Assembly (NCBI RefSeq): GCF_900108515.1
Contig: NZ_FNWW01000011.1
Location: 1 to 64,000, forward strand
Direction of reading: 5' to 3'
DNA: 64,000 nt
From: Halobacillus karajensis
GTDB lineage: Bacteria > Bacillota > Bacilli > Bacillales > Halobacillaceae
The notes under the pieces: model-generated
The model's input: the letters and a program-made list of their open reading frames with translations, nothing else
What the model was told of the DNA's origin: nothing
Database searches by the model: none
Shown here: positions 45,311 through 54,242 of the stretch, piece after piece
Numbering within the stretch: the stretch's first letter is position 1
Layout of the letters: the number at the start of each line of letters is the position of its first letter
Position numbers and translations under genes: made by a program

Positions 45311-46093
45311 TCATTCGTATAAATCTGGCCGGCGGTCCTGGAAAATGGGAATTTGTTCGCGAATAGCTTCCACATCAGTGAAGTCAACGTTTGCATAGAC
45401 GATTTCTTCATCAAAGCCGCCTTCAGCGAGAACATTTCCCCATGGATCGACAACGATGGAATGCCCGCCAAATTCATTGTTATGATCAGAACCGACACGG
45501 TTACAGGCGATGACAAAGCATTGGTTCTCAATTGCCCTGCTAATCAAAAGATTACGCCAATGTTCCACACGGGGCTTTGGCCATTCCGCCACAACGAATA
45601 AACCGCGCGAGCCGTCGAGCATGTGGGTCCGCATCCATTCAGGAAAGCGAATATCATAGCAAATCACTCCGCCCACTGGAATATCACCAAGACGGAAATT
45701 CCCCTTTTTGTTCCCGGATTCTAAGTATTTTTCCTCATTCATCAAACGGAACAAATGGGCTTTCCGGTATTGAAGCAGGCGTTCACCTTCCGGATTGTAA
45801 GCGACGAAAGTGTTATAAAATCGGCCATCCTCTTTTTCAGCGATGGACCCTGCTATCGTGATTCCATATTGTTGAGCCATCGAAATCAATAGATTGTGCG
45901 TTGGTCCTTCTAGTGTTTCTGCGATTTCGTCAAAACGTGAAAGGTCATACCCTGTAGTCCATAGTTCTGGCAACAAGATGACCTCACTTCCTTGGGCGGC
46001 AGCTTCTTTAATTTTTGATTCTGCGTGCTCTCGGTTTTTTTCCGGGTTTCCAAAAGCGATGTCCATTTGTATAATCGCTAGCTTTGTTGTCAT
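45311..46093 (-). CDS. Nitrilase-superfamily amidohydrolase, MtnU-like
   Basis: A 260-aa carbon-nitrogen hydrolase with the full Glu-Lys-Cys triad: Glu43 (LLPELWTTGY), Lys111 (YRKAHLF) and Cys145 (GGVICYDIRFPE). It resembles MtnU/YkrU and omega-amidases. GAGGTG lies 5 nt before the ATG. In B. subtilis mtnU sits next to mtnE; here an MtnE-like gene is 3 kb away, so a link to methionine salvage is possible but unproven. The 230 bp between nos and this gene hold no convincing feature. Confidence 0.88.
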   Translation of the reverse strand: MTTKLAIIQMDIAFGNPEKNREHAESKIKEAAAQGSEVILLPELWTTGYDLSRFDEIAETLEGPTHNLLISMAQQYGITIAGSIAEKEDGRFYNTFVAYNPEGERLLQYRKAHLFRLMNEEKYLESGNKKGNFRLGDIPVGGVICYDIRFPEWMRTHMLDGSRGLFVVAEWPKPRVEHWRNLLISRAIENQCFVIACNRVGSDHNNEFGGHSIVVDPWGNVLAEGGFDEEIVYANVDFTDVEAIREQIPIFQDRRPDLYE

Positions 46094-46258
46094 CCAATCA
46101 CCTCATTTCTCTAAGTGTATCACAAAAATTCTGACGTTTTCTTCCTCTTTTTTCGAAGGTTCCGTTTCGAATATGTATGGAGGAAATCGCTGCATGCTAC
46201 AATAAATACAAAAATTCATTTGTATTTTACGCTAGCGTTTAAAGAAGGGAGTAAGCGT

Positions 46259-48004
46259 ATGTTTGAATTATTCCTCCCGATGCTCGAGAGACTCGGAATT
46301 ATCGTCACCGTTGCCTTCATTATCACACGTTTTCGTTTTTTGAGAGAGTTGATCGATCAAAAAACACTCGATTCAAGACAGCAGTATATGGCAATTGCTT
46401 TTTTCGGGGTGTTTGGAATCATCGGTACATATACAGGAATCACTTATGACACAAGTTCGTTTGATTTTGGACGCTGGACCTATACCCTCGTTGAATCCGA
46501 AGCGCTGGCAAACTCTAGAGTAATCGGCATCGTTGCCGCCGGTCTATTTGGAGGATACCGGATAGGAATCGGTGCTGGAATAATCGCGGGCGTTCACCGT
46601 TTTTCCCTTGGTGGTTTCACAGGGGCCGCATGTGGGATTTCTGCCGTCGTTGCGGGGGTTATTGCTGGTTATTTTCATAAAAAAGGGAAACCATTGAAAT
46701 TAAAAACGGCTTTTTTTGTCGGAGCTCTGGCTGAAACGTTACAAATGGGAATCATCTTATTGATTTCGGACCCGTTTGCTCGTGCTTGGGTACTCGTCCA
46801 GGAAATCGGACTGCCTATGGTTGCAGCTAATGGCGTCGGATCTGCATTATTTTTACTTATTATTCGCAATGTCCTTCATGAAGAAGAGAAGGTAGGCGCA
46901 CTCCAAGCCCAAAAAGCCCTGAGACTTGCGGAATCTACGGTCTCTCACTTGCGAAAAGGGTTGACTAAGGACTCGGCAGAGAAAGCCTGCCAGATTATTT
47001 TTAAAGAAGTCCAAGTCTCTGCTATTTCGATGACGGATAAAGAAAGAATCCTTGCTCATGTTGGACAGGCAGACGATCACCATAAGGCAGGGGAACCGAT
47101 CCAGACAGATGCGACAAGGGAAGTCATTCATACTGGTGAACGTATTGTCGTCCGTCACGAGGACATTCATTGCCAGCACCCTTCCTGCCCTCTTGGCGCA
47201 GCTGTAATCGTTCCTTTAAAAAAGCGACAGGAAGTGGTCGGAACATTGAAATTCTACGTGACAACGCCTAAAGAAATCTCTAATGTTTTGTTGGAGTTGA
47301 TTCAGGGCCTCAGTTCACTCCTAAGTCAACAACTGGAACTTGCCGATGCGGAAAAAGCTCAGGAACTTGCAAGAGAAGCGGAGGTTAAGGCGCTGCAGGC
47401 ACAGGTGAATCCCCATTTCTTGTTCAATTCATTAAATGTAATCGTATCTTTGACTCGGACGGAGCCGGACAAGGCGAGGTCACTGCTCATTGCACTTTCT
47501 CGATTTTTTAGGCAGAACTTGGGAGCGACCACTAAAACTTGGACAACACTCAAAGAAGAGCTTAAACACGTAAAAGCCTATCTGCTCATTGAAGAGACAC
47601 GTTTTGTCGATCGCCTCCATGTTGATTATGATGTAGATGAATCAGCTCTTTCTGCCAGGATTGCTCCATTAACCCTACAGCCACTTGTGGAAAACAGTAT
47701 AAAACACGGCATTAAAGATCAAGAAGTAGAAGCTCAAATTATCATCAGCATCCAACAAGTGGGGGGACATGTGGAGATCCTGGTGAAAGATAACGGTGCA
47801 GGGATCGATGGCGACCGACTTAAGACGCTGGGGGAACAATCGGTCGAGTCGAGTGTAGGAACAGGGTTCGGTTTATTTAACGTCAACAAACGTTTAGAGC
47901 ATATGCATGGCGAAGGATCAAAACTTCAGATAAAAAGTAACAAAGGGCAGGGAACAGACATTGCTTTTTCCATTCCCTTTTATGAAAAGGAGACACTCTC
48001 ATGA
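46259..48004 (+). CDS. lytS: LytS-type sensor histidine kinase
   Basis: A 581-aa sensor kinase: membrane 5TM-LYT module (about 1-200), GAF domain (about 225-360), His_kinase with the phospho-acceptor in QVNPHFLFNSLN, and an ATPase domain with NSIKHGI, DNGAGI and GTGFGL motifs. LytS of B. subtilis and BtsS of E. coli are the models; both respond to pyruvate or related signals. GAAGGGA lies about 8 nt before ATG 46259; the 48 codons of open frame upstream are unlikely. It overlaps the response regulator gene by ATGA. Confidence 0.92.
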   Translation: MFELFLPMLERLGIIVTVAFIITRFRFLRELIDQKTLDSRQQYMAIAFFGVFGIIGTYTGITYDTSSFDFGRWTYTLVESEALANSRVIGIVAAGLFGGYRIGIGAGIIAGVHRFSLGGFTGAACGISAVVAGVIAGYFHKKGKPLKLKTAFFVGALAETLQMGIILLISDPFARAWVLVQEIGLPMVAANGVGSALFLLIIRNVLHEEEKVGALQAQKALRLAESTVSHLRKGLTKDSAEKACQIIFKEVQVSAISMTDKERILAHVGQADDHHKAGEPIQTDATREVIHTGERIVVRHEDIHCQHPSCPLGAAVIVPLKKRQEVVGTLKFYVTTPKEISNVLLELIQGLSSLLSQQLELADAEKAQELAREAEVKALQAQVNPHFLFNSLNVIVSLTRTEPDKARSLLIALSRFFRQNLGATTKTWTTLKEELKHVKAYLLIEETRFVDRLHVDYDVDESALSARIAPLTLQPLVENSIKHGIKDQEVEAQIIISIQQVGGHVEILVKDNGAGIDGDRLKTLGEQSVESSVGTGFGLFNVNKRLEHMHGEGSKLQIKSNKGQGTDIAFSIPFYEKETLS

Positions 48005-48729
48005 ATGAGAAGATTACTGTGCTCATTGTTGATGATGAACGTTTTAGCCGAGAAGAATTAAACTTTTTATTAGAATCTTATGAGAGGATAGACGTCATTG
48101 GTGAAGCGGCTTCTGGAGAAGAGGCTGTGATGCAGTCATTGAAACTTCAACCGGATGTCCTTTTCCTTGATGTAGAGATGCCTAAAATGGATGGTATGGG
48201 GGTAGCGAAGGCTGTGCAGGAATTAAAAAAGGTCCCGGAGATCGTCTTTGCTACTGCTTATCCGGACTTCGCCGTCGAGGCTTTTCGCCATCAAGCGATT
48301 GACTATCTGCTTAAGCCCTTTGACGAAGAACAATTGAGTGAAACGATTGAGAGAATAGAGAAGAAGTTTCAGCAGGGGGAAAAGAAGGCGGAATTTCATC
48401 CATCCAAGCTGGCTGTTGAGGTAGAAGACACGATTGAATACCTGAATCCTTCAGATATTATGTATGTGTACAGAGAGGATCGAATTACGAAGATTGTGGG
48501 CAGGGAAAGAATGTATGAGACAAAGGATGCATTAAAAGATGTAGAGCAGCGTCTTCAAGGCTTTTCCTTTTTCCGGATTCATAAAAGCTATCTTGTTAAT
48601 CTTGATTACATATACAGGCTGACCCCATGGTTTAATGGAGCCTATCAACTCGAACTTCAGGGTACAAACGAAAAGCTCTCCGTCAGCCGAAATTACGTCA
48701 AGGATTTAAGAAATAAACTTGAACTGTAA
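48001..48729 (+). CDS. lytT: LytTR-type response regulator
   Basis: A 242-aa regulator with a receiver domain (phospho-acceptor Asp57 in LFLDVEMPKMDG) and a C-terminal LytTR DNA-binding domain (about 140-240, with FFRIHKSYLVNLDYI). AAAGGAG lies 8 nt before the ATG and the start overlaps the kinase stop by 4 nt. The cstA-type gene 140 bp downstream is its likely target. Confidence 0.93.
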   Translation: MNEKITVLIVDDERFSREELNFLLESYERIDVIGEAASGEEAVMQSLKLQPDVLFLDVEMPKMDGMGVAKAVQELKKVPEIVFATAYPDFAVEAFRHQAIDYLLKPFDEEQLSETIERIEKKFQQGEKKAEFHPSKLAVEVEDTIEYLNPSDIMYVYREDRITKIVGRERMYETKDALKDVEQRLQGFSFFRIHKSYLVNLDYIYRLTPWFNGAYQLELQGTNEKLSVSRNYVKDLRNKLEL

Positions 48730-48803
48730 ATACATCTGTTTTTCATCCCCTTTTTTCAACACTTTAATCGTAAAATTCGACATGTTAAACATAAAAGCCC
48801 CCT

Positions 48804-48818
48804 TTGTAAGCGTTATCT
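48804..48818 (+). promoter_or_regulatory. cre site 1 upstream of cstA
   Basis: TTGTAAGCGTTATCT matches every defined position of WTGNAANCGNWNNCW. Confidence 0.75.
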
Positions 48819-48829
48819 TGATATATTCA

Positions 48830-48844
48830 ATGTAAGCGATTGCA
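48830..48844 (+). promoter_or_regulatory. cre site 2 upstream of cstA
   Basis: ATGTAAGCGATTGCA also matches every defined position of the cre consensus. It starts 26 bp after site 1 and ends 26 bp before the start codon. Confidence 0.75.
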
Positions 48845-48870
48845 GTAAAACGCGCAAAGGAGGATCCCTC

Positions 48871-50313
48871 ATGATTACATTTCTTGTGAGTATTGCCCTT
48901 TTAATTGTCGGTTATCTTACGTACGGTAAATATGTAGAAAAAACGTTTGGTGTGAACACAGCACGCCAAACGCCAGCATACTCTCATGGTGATGGTGTCG
49001 ATTACCTGCCGATGGGAGAAAAAAGAAATTCTTTAATCCAGCTTTTGAACATCGCGGGGGTAGGTCCGATTTTTGGCCCGATTCTCGGAGCTCTTTACGG
49101 ACCTGTAGCCTTTATTTGGATTGTTTTCGGCGCTATTTTTGCAGGTGCTGTTCACGATTATTTAACTGGTATGATTTCCATACGTAACCGTGGAGCTCAC
49201 TTGCCAGAGCTTGCAGGGAAATTCCTGGGGAAAGTGATGAAACACGTCGTTAATGCCTTTGCTATTCTATTACTAGTGCTTGTAGGTACGGTGTTTGTGA
49301 CCGCCCCTGCTGATCTTCTGCATAACATGACAAGCAGTTGGCTGTCACTCCCTGTTATTCTTCTTGTGATTTTTGCTTATTATTTATTGGCCACTATGCT
49401 GCCGATTGATAAAATTATTGGACGCTTTTATCCGATCTTCGGCGCCCTTCTGTTAATCAGTGCCATAGGAGTAGGAGTATCATTGGTTGTAACAGGAGCG
49501 CCCATTCCGGAGTTAACATTTACAAATATGCACCCAGACAATGCGCCTATATTTCCGCTATTATTTTTAACGATTTCTTGTGGGGCACTATCAGGCTTTC
49601 ATGCTACCCAAACCCCTATCATTTCAAGAACGACTCAACAAGAAAAACAAGGCCGCCGTATTTTTTATGGCATGATGATTGCCGAAGGAATTATTGCCAT
49701 GATCTGGGCAGCAGCGGCTATGAGTCTGTTTAATGGTTCTGCCGGCCTGAACGAAATCCTTGCGAACGGAGGTCCAGCTGCTGTAGTCAGCGAAGTATCA
49801 ATTGCGATGCTTGGTGCTGTTGGTGGTACGCTTGCAGTACTTGGTGTCATTGTCCTGCCCATCACGTCAGGGGATACAGCATTTCGAAGTGCCCGTATGA
49901 TCATCGCCGATTATCTGAAAGTATCACAAAAGAAAGTAACAAGCCGTATTTGGATTGCTGTGCCAATGTTTGTTGTTTCGTTCATTCTGACACGGATTGA
50001 TTTTACATTGCTGTGGAGATATTTCTCCTGGGCGAACCAGTCTACGGCTGTGATTGCCTTGTGGGTCGGGGCGATGTACTTGTTCCTATCCCGTAAAAAT
50101 TACTTCATAGCTGCCATTCCAGCTACATTCATGACAATGGCAACTTTCACGTATATTTTAAATGCTCCGATTGGATTTGGTCTTCCATTGAATATGTCCT
50201 ATGTTATTGCAGCCATTGGAACAGTAGCAGTGGTAACGGCATTTATTATTGCCGCGCGTCGTGGTTTGGAAAAGAATATTCCGCTGGAAGAAGATCTAAA
50301 GAAAATCGCTTAA
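48871..50313 (+). CDS. cstA: CstA-family transporter (pyruvate uptake type)
   Basis: A 480-aa carrier of the carbon starvation CstA family with about thirteen helices and the conserved NIAGVGPIFGPILGALYGP near residue 61 and SGDTAFRSARMIIADYL near 330. At 480 aa it is the short form (E. coli CstA and BtsT are about 700). BtsT and CstA carry pyruvate; peptides were also proposed. AAAGGAGG precedes the ATG. Position next to LytST and two cre sites indicates control by the two-component system and by CcpA. Confidence 0.9.
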   Translation: MITFLVSIALLIVGYLTYGKYVEKTFGVNTARQTPAYSHGDGVDYLPMGEKRNSLIQLLNIAGVGPIFGPILGALYGPVAFIWIVFGAIFAGAVHDYLTGMISIRNRGAHLPELAGKFLGKVMKHVVNAFAILLLVLVGTVFVTAPADLLHNMTSSWLSLPVILLVIFAYYLLATMLPIDKIIGRFYPIFGALLLISAIGVGVSLVVTGAPIPELTFTNMHPDNAPIFPLLFLTISCGALSGFHATQTPIISRTTQQEKQGRRIFYGMMIAEGIIAMIWAAAAMSLFNGSAGLNEILANGGPAAVVSEVSIAMLGAVGGTLAVLGVIVLPITSGDTAFRSARMIIADYLKVSQKKVTSRIWIAVPMFVVSFILTRIDFTLLWRYFSWANQSTAVIALWVGAMYLFLSRKNYFIAAIPATFMTMATFTYILNAPIGFGLPLNMSYVIAAIGTVAVVTAFIIAARRGLEKNIPLEEDLKKIA

Positions 50314-50318
50314 TTGCT

Positions 50319-50349
50319 AGGCACCTACTATTTGGTAGGTGCTTTTTTT
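50319..50349 (+). terminator. Terminator of cstA
   Basis: GCACCTAC (50321-50328) pairs with GTAGGTGC (50335-50342), followed by T8. Confidence 0.88.
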
Positions 50350-50460
50350 TCCTAAAGTCCACAAATGAAATGCCAGAGGCCAAACTGATAAGATAGAAGG
50401 AAGGGCAATGTTTTCTTTAATCGTGAAAGGGTACCCTTAATAGGGAAAGGGGAGATCATT

Positions 50461-50736
50461 ATGGAACAAACCATTCAACAGAAAAAAGGAAAGCTCTTCA
50501 TTGGGGATGAAGAACAACCTAAAGCTCAACTTCTATTTGAAGAAAAAGAAAATACAATGGTCATTACAAGTACAGTTGTCGCTCCTTCCGAGCGCGGGCA
50601 AGGGTTAGGAACGGACTTGATTGATTTTGCTGTGAATTATGCAAGAAAACATAAATTGAAGATCGACCCGGTCTGCTCCTTCGCCCAAGGTGTCATCCAA
50701 AACACACCTGAATATGAAGTTGTACTGAAAAAGTAG
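50461..50736 (+). CDS. Small GNAT-like acetyltransferase (COG2388/YidJ type)
   Basis: A 91-aa minimal GNAT protein with the acetyl-CoA loop VVAPSERGQGLGTDLIDFAV (about 40-59) and the short C-terminus PVCSFAQGVIQNTPEY that marks the YidJ-like group. AAAGGGGAG precedes the ATG. Likely a small-molecule or protein acetyltransferase; substrate unknown. It lies 11 bp before the next GNAT gene. Confidence 0.82.
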   Translation: MEQTIQQKKGKLFIGDEEQPKAQLLFEEKENTMVITSTVVAPSERGQGLGTDLIDFAVNYARKHKLKIDPVCSFAQGVIQNTPEYEVVLKK

Positions 50737-50747
50737 AGGGGGAGTTT

Positions 50748-51209
50748 CTGATCGTAAAAATTAGGGAACCTGAAGAAAAGGATTTAATGCACTTTACAAG
50801 ATACAGCATTGATTTCCTTCATCTAGCCCATCCAGGACGTCAGACAAGCGAAACAATTCGAGAGCGGAAATATTGGGCTGCGGATCAATTTCTGGCTAAA
50901 AACCCGGAGCAAAAACTCTTAGTGGCTGATATGAATGGCCGAATGATTGGTTATGTCTTGGGTACGATTGCCCCACTTGGGGAAGAAGGGGTTCGTGGAT
51001 ATTTAAACGAAGTTTTTGTGGATGAGTTTTATCGACGTGAGGGTATCGGTAGTGATCTATGCCGCAAAATATTGGAATGGATACGTGACCAGGAAGCAAC
51101 CTCTATTCAAGTAAGCCTGCATTCTTCCCACCACAGAGGAAGTGAATTTCTCGAGAAGGTGGGGTTTTCACCTGTACGTACACTTTTTGAATATAAATTT
51201 GAAGATTGA
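50748..51209 (+). CDS. GNAT acetyltransferase with a non-standard start
   Basis: A GNAT protein of 140 residues from ATG 50787, but the domain clearly starts earlier: in-frame codons upstream read IVKIREPEEKDL, the usual first strand and turn of GNAT proteins. The frame upstream has no ATG, GTG or TTG. A strong ribosome site (GAGGGGGAG, 50736-50744) lies just before CTG 50748 and ATC 50751, so I take CTG as the probable start (153 aa). ATG 50787 has only AAAAGG in front. The acetyl-CoA loop is VDEFYRREGIGSDLCR. Confidence 0.68.
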   Translation: MIVKIREPEEKDLMHFTRYSIDFLHLAHPGRQTSETIRERKYWAADQFLAKNPEQKLLVADMNGRMIGYVLGTIAPLGEEGVRGYLNEVFVDEFYRREGIGSDLCRKILEWIRDQEATSIQVSLHSSHHRGSEFLEKVGFSPVRTLFEYKFED

Positions 51210-51234
51210 GGACGCCACGGGGAGGAATTCCTGA

Positions 51235-52113
51235 ATGAAACAAGCCATGTTAATCGTAAACCCATCATCGGGGAAAGAAGAAGCATTAGATCATGTAGAA
51301 ACGATTAAAGAGATTTTGACAGAAAAAGGCTACGAGGTCAGTGTGGCTCAAACAGAAAAAGAGTTAGATGCCACGAAATATTGCCAGGGCGCCTGTAAAG
51401 ATGAGTTTGATTTAATCGTTTCAATGGGAGGAGATGGGACTCTCCACGAGACGATCAATGGAATGGTGGATCAGACCCACCGGCCGTTATTGGGCATTAT
51501 CCCGCTGGGTACGGTAAATGATTTTGCGAGAGCCCTTGATATTCCATTGCAGGTGGAAGAAGCTGTGGATGTCCTCCGTTCTGATCAGACTAAAGCCGTG
51601 GATATCGGTCGATTTAATGATCAATATTTTGTGAATATAGTAGCAGCAGGAGCTGTCGCTGAAGCTACATCTGAAGTAACTCCTGAACAAAAGACTAAAT
51701 TCGGCTCGCTTGCTTATATGATGGAAGGCATGAAAACATTAACAAACCACAGTTACCCGATTCGTATTGAATATGATGATAAAGCATGGGAAGGGGAGTC
51801 TTTTCTCTTCCTGGCTGCATTGACGAATTCAGCGGGAGGCTTTGAAAACTTGTCTCCAGAGGCTGAAGTGAACGATGGGAAAATTCACGGATATGTAGTT
51901 CCTAAAGTGAGTATGATTCGTTTAGCCACTATTGCCTCAGCGATAGTTAGGGGGAATTTGAAGGATGAAAAGGATGTCCAATACTTTAAAGCCGATCGGA
52001 TCCGTCTGACATCGAAGGAAGAATTAGTGACAAATGTTGATGGGGAAGAAGGCGACCCTTTACCTGTTGAACTGTCAGTTCTTCCTTCCCATATTCAAGT
52101 CGTTGTAAAATAG
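51235..52113 (+). CDS. Diacylglycerol kinase-family lipid kinase
   Basis: A 292-aa lipid kinase of the DAGK_cat family (YegS/BmrU/DgkB relatives). It has NPSSGK near residue 9, the nucleotide motif VSMGGDGTLHETING (about 62-76), and PLGTVNDFARAL (about 90-101). It may phosphorylate diacylglycerol or a related lipid. GGGGAGG lies 9 nt before the ATG. Confidence 0.89.
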   Translation: MKQAMLIVNPSSGKEEALDHVETIKEILTEKGYEVSVAQTEKELDATKYCQGACKDEFDLIVSMGGDGTLHETINGMVDQTHRPLLGIIPLGTVNDFARALDIPLQVEEAVDVLRSDQTKAVDIGRFNDQYFVNIVAAGAVAEATSEVTPEQKTKFGSLAYMMEGMKTLTNHSYPIRIEYDDKAWEGESFLFLAALTNSAGGFENLSPEAEVNDGKIHGYVVPKVSMIRLATIASAIVRGNLKDEKDVQYFKADRIRLTSKEELVTNVDGEEGDPLPVELSVLPSHIQVVVK

Positions 52114-52143
52114 GAAAAGGCTGCTAAGTGTGCAGCCTTTTTT
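52114..52143 (+). terminator. Terminator of the lipid kinase gene
   Basis: AAAAGGCTGC pairs with GCAGCCTTTT and is followed by TT. Confidence 0.82.
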
Positions 52144-52176
52144 CTGTGTCATACTAGAAGTGAGTGAGGTGCATCT

Positions 52177-52620
52177 ATGAAGAAACCAGATATGGAAGAC
52201 TACTTGCAGGAAGGGGTATATGGGAGCCGGCAAACAAAGCCAGGAGAGAGGAAACGATACCTGGGGACTTTAAGGGAACGCGTGCTACTTGCTCTAACGA
52301 AAGGGCAGGTCATGCAGGAGTTAGGAAAGAAAGAAATGCAGGGGCTCATGAAAGAACATCCTGATGCAAAACTTTTATTAAATAGTGAAGTGAGCTATCG
52401 ATTTTTATCACCATTTAAAGACCTGGCCGAAGAGCAGGAAATCCATCATACGACGATTTCAAATCAGGAGTCAGAAACGGAATTCGGAGCTGTTTTAACG
52501 CTGGATTATGCTATTGAAAAAGAAAAGGTCCGGATAGAAGAACCGAGGCAGGAAGAAAAAACATCTGAAGAAGAAGGGGTGAAAGGATTCCTGACATCAC
52601 TTTTTAAACCATCTGAATAA
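52177..52620 (+). CDS. YueI family protein (DUF1694)
   Basis: A 147-aa cytoplasmic protein of the YueI family: it begins MKKPDMEDYLQEGVYGS, then GERKRYLGTLRERVLLALTKGQV, and ends in an acidic Glu-rich stretch and a KGFLTSLFKPSE tail. The function is unknown. GAGGTG lies 5 nt before the ATG. Confidence 0.86.
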   Translation: MKKPDMEDYLQEGVYGSRQTKPGERKRYLGTLRERVLLALTKGQVMQELGKKEMQGLMKEHPDAKLLLNSEVSYRFLSPFKDLAEEQEIHHTTISNQESETEFGAVLTLDYAIEKEKVRIEEPRQEEKTSEEEGVKGFLTSLFKPSE

Positions 52621-52626
52621 CACAAA

Positions 52627-52653
52627 AAGAGGCTGCGAATTCTGCAGCCTTTT
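52627..52653 (+). terminator. Terminator of the yueI-like gene
   Basis: AGGCTGC (52630-52636) pairs with GCAGCCT (52644-52650), followed by TTT. Confidence 0.7.
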
Positions 52654-52682
52654 CAACACGTCCTGCCTCATGTGGCACTTTT

Positions 52683-52874
52683 TTATTTGTACTGATTTAA
52701 GAATCTTGCCAAACCGACGATAGTAATAGCGAAAGAAAAGAGAATCATTGCAATGTAGCCGGCGTAGAACAAGAATTGGTCGAAAAAGTTCCCAGCGGTA
52801 TCCCCAATACTATAAAGGGCATATCCAGCAAGCAGGGACGCTAAGAACACAAAGACACGGTTGTTGAAATCCAT
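52683..52874 (-). CDS. Small two-helix membrane protein
   Basis: A 63-aa protein with two membrane segments (about 7-23 and 33-56). AAAGGAGGTG lies about 8 nt before ATG 52874; the longer open frame to 53015 has no such site. No family recognised. Confidence 0.75.
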   Translation of the reverse strand: MDFNNRVFVFLASLLAGYALYSIGDTAGNFFDQFLFYAGYIAMILFSFAITIVGLARFLNQYK

Positions 52875-53072
52875 CTTTATTCCACCTCCTTTGTACTTCA
52901 ATATATGAGGTACAAACGTGGAATATCTTTCTTTTAGAAAAAATTTTGACGTCTTGTCTATGGACAAGCCGACAGTTGTAACAAGATGAACGTTCTGTGA
53001 AATGTTTTTTGCCATATAACCGCTGATTTCATTAAGGGAGGTTCAAGGGTAGGCATAATTTGAAGGAGACAT

Positions 53073-53311
53073 AAAAAAAGCCCCCTTTTGAATAGGCAAA
53101 AGGGAGGTGGTCCTTGTCTTTTATTAAGGGAAAACAGACCATAAAATCTACAGGTTATTTTTCCTGGCGGGGAAAAATAATAGGGTGATTCGACGTAAGA
53201 GACAAAAGAGAGTACTCAAGAAGAAATGAATACAAATAACATTACAATGCGCAGGGCCATGGACAACCAGCACGGCCAAACACGTTGGACGGTTCAGTAT
53301 CTCTTTTGCTA
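53073..53311 (-). ncRNA. Candidate structured non-coding RNA
   Basis: On the minus strand an extended -10 (TGGTACAAT, 53326-53318) predicts a start near 53311. The roughly 240-nt RNA contains a hairpin around GGCC...GGCC (about 53276 to 53254), a perfect 10-bp stem TTATTTTTCC/GGAAAAATAA (about 53180-53155) and ends in a terminator (CCCTTTTG-cctatt-CAAAAGGG and T7, 53104-53073). The 5' AGCAAAAG could instead pair with CTTTTGC of the terminator arm. No credible ORF is inside. Size and end-pairing recall 6S-like RNAs, but I cannot assign a family. Confidence 0.45.
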
Positions 53312-53513
53312 TTACTTATTGTACCACTTTTTCATGGGGTACTGCTTTGGGAAAAAAACAACTTAAGGTGAGTACTCAATGCATAATTTGAGGAAAGATT
53401 TTCTCAAGTTTTGACTACTATTGGAAAAATGTAAAATATATTCAGGAGTGGATTGTGGGGATCCGATGTATTTTGTACACTTGAAGTAATCAATGATATG
53501 GAGTGGAGCTCTC

Positions 53514-54143
53514 ATGGATGTAAACAAAATCCAATTAATGATACAAATGCAGGCAATGGCGATGGTGGGTAAGCGAAACCATGATCAATTTTCTAGTGGT
53601 TTACAGGAGGAGACTTTTCAAAGCTTCTTAAATGCAGCCATTGGCCAATCGATTAATATAGAAGCTCAACCACTACAACAACCAGTCACTTATGTTCCCT
53701 TTCAGGGACAAGTAGCCCCTGTGGTTCAAGAGTGGTCAGAGGCAGATGGAATTCCTGATATAAAGGTAGAGAGTTCTGATGTAGATGAATGGATCCGTAA
53801 GGCTGCAGAACATCATGGGGTGGATGAGAAGCTTGTTCGCTCTGTTGTTAAGGCTGAATCTAATTTTGATGCTGATGTAGTGAGTCATACAGGAGCTCAA
53901 GGGCTGATGCAGCTGATGCCGGCGACAGCGAAAGGGCTTGGTGTTTCAAATCCTCTAGACCCGGAGCAAAATGTCATGGGGGGAACCAAATACCTGAAAC
54001 AAATGCTTGATCGTTATGATGGCAATACAGAGTTAGCTCTTGCTGCATACAATGCAGGCCCTGGGAATGTAGATAAGTATGACGGTGTGCCGCCATTTCG
54101 CGAAACGCAAAATTACATAACGAAGGTACTTGGAAGAGCATAA
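53514..54143 (+). CDS. Lytic transglycosylase (SLT domain)
   Basis: A 209-aa protein with a C-terminal SLT domain (about 95-209). The catalytic Glu115 lies in [23 protein letters not shown] and [12 protein letters not shown] complete the fold. It cleaves peptidoglycan between MurNAc and GlcNAc. There is no obvious signal peptide, as with B. subtilis YjbJ (CwlQ). ATG 53514 is preferred (GTGGAG upstream) to ATG 53493. Confidence 0.88.
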   Translation: MDVNKIQLMIQMQAMAMVGKRNHDQFSSGLQEETFQSFLNAAIGQSINIEAQPLQQPVTYVPFQGQVAPVVQEWSEADGIPDIKVESSDVDEWIRKAAEHHGVDEKLVRSVVKAESNFDADVVSHTGAQGLMQLMPATAKGLGVSNPLDPEQNVMGGTKYLKQMLDRYDGNTELALAAYNAGPGNVDKYDGVPPFRETQNYITKVLGRA

Positions 54144-54242
54144 AAGAAGCGGGGAGGCCTATAAAGGATCCGCGCTTCTTAAGTAAGATCATGGTTTATG
54201 GATTTTGCACTTTCTAAGCCGAATAGACACCCTGAGCATTTT

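Noticed and set aside
45128-45322. 64-codon frame between nos and the nitrilase gene
   Set aside because: Weak start context, odd composition and overlap with the 3' end of the nitrilase gene; no sign of coding.
54146-54180. Inverted repeat after the lytic transglycosylase gene
   Set aside because: AGAAGCG/CGCTTCT lacks a T run on either strand, so I do not call a terminator.
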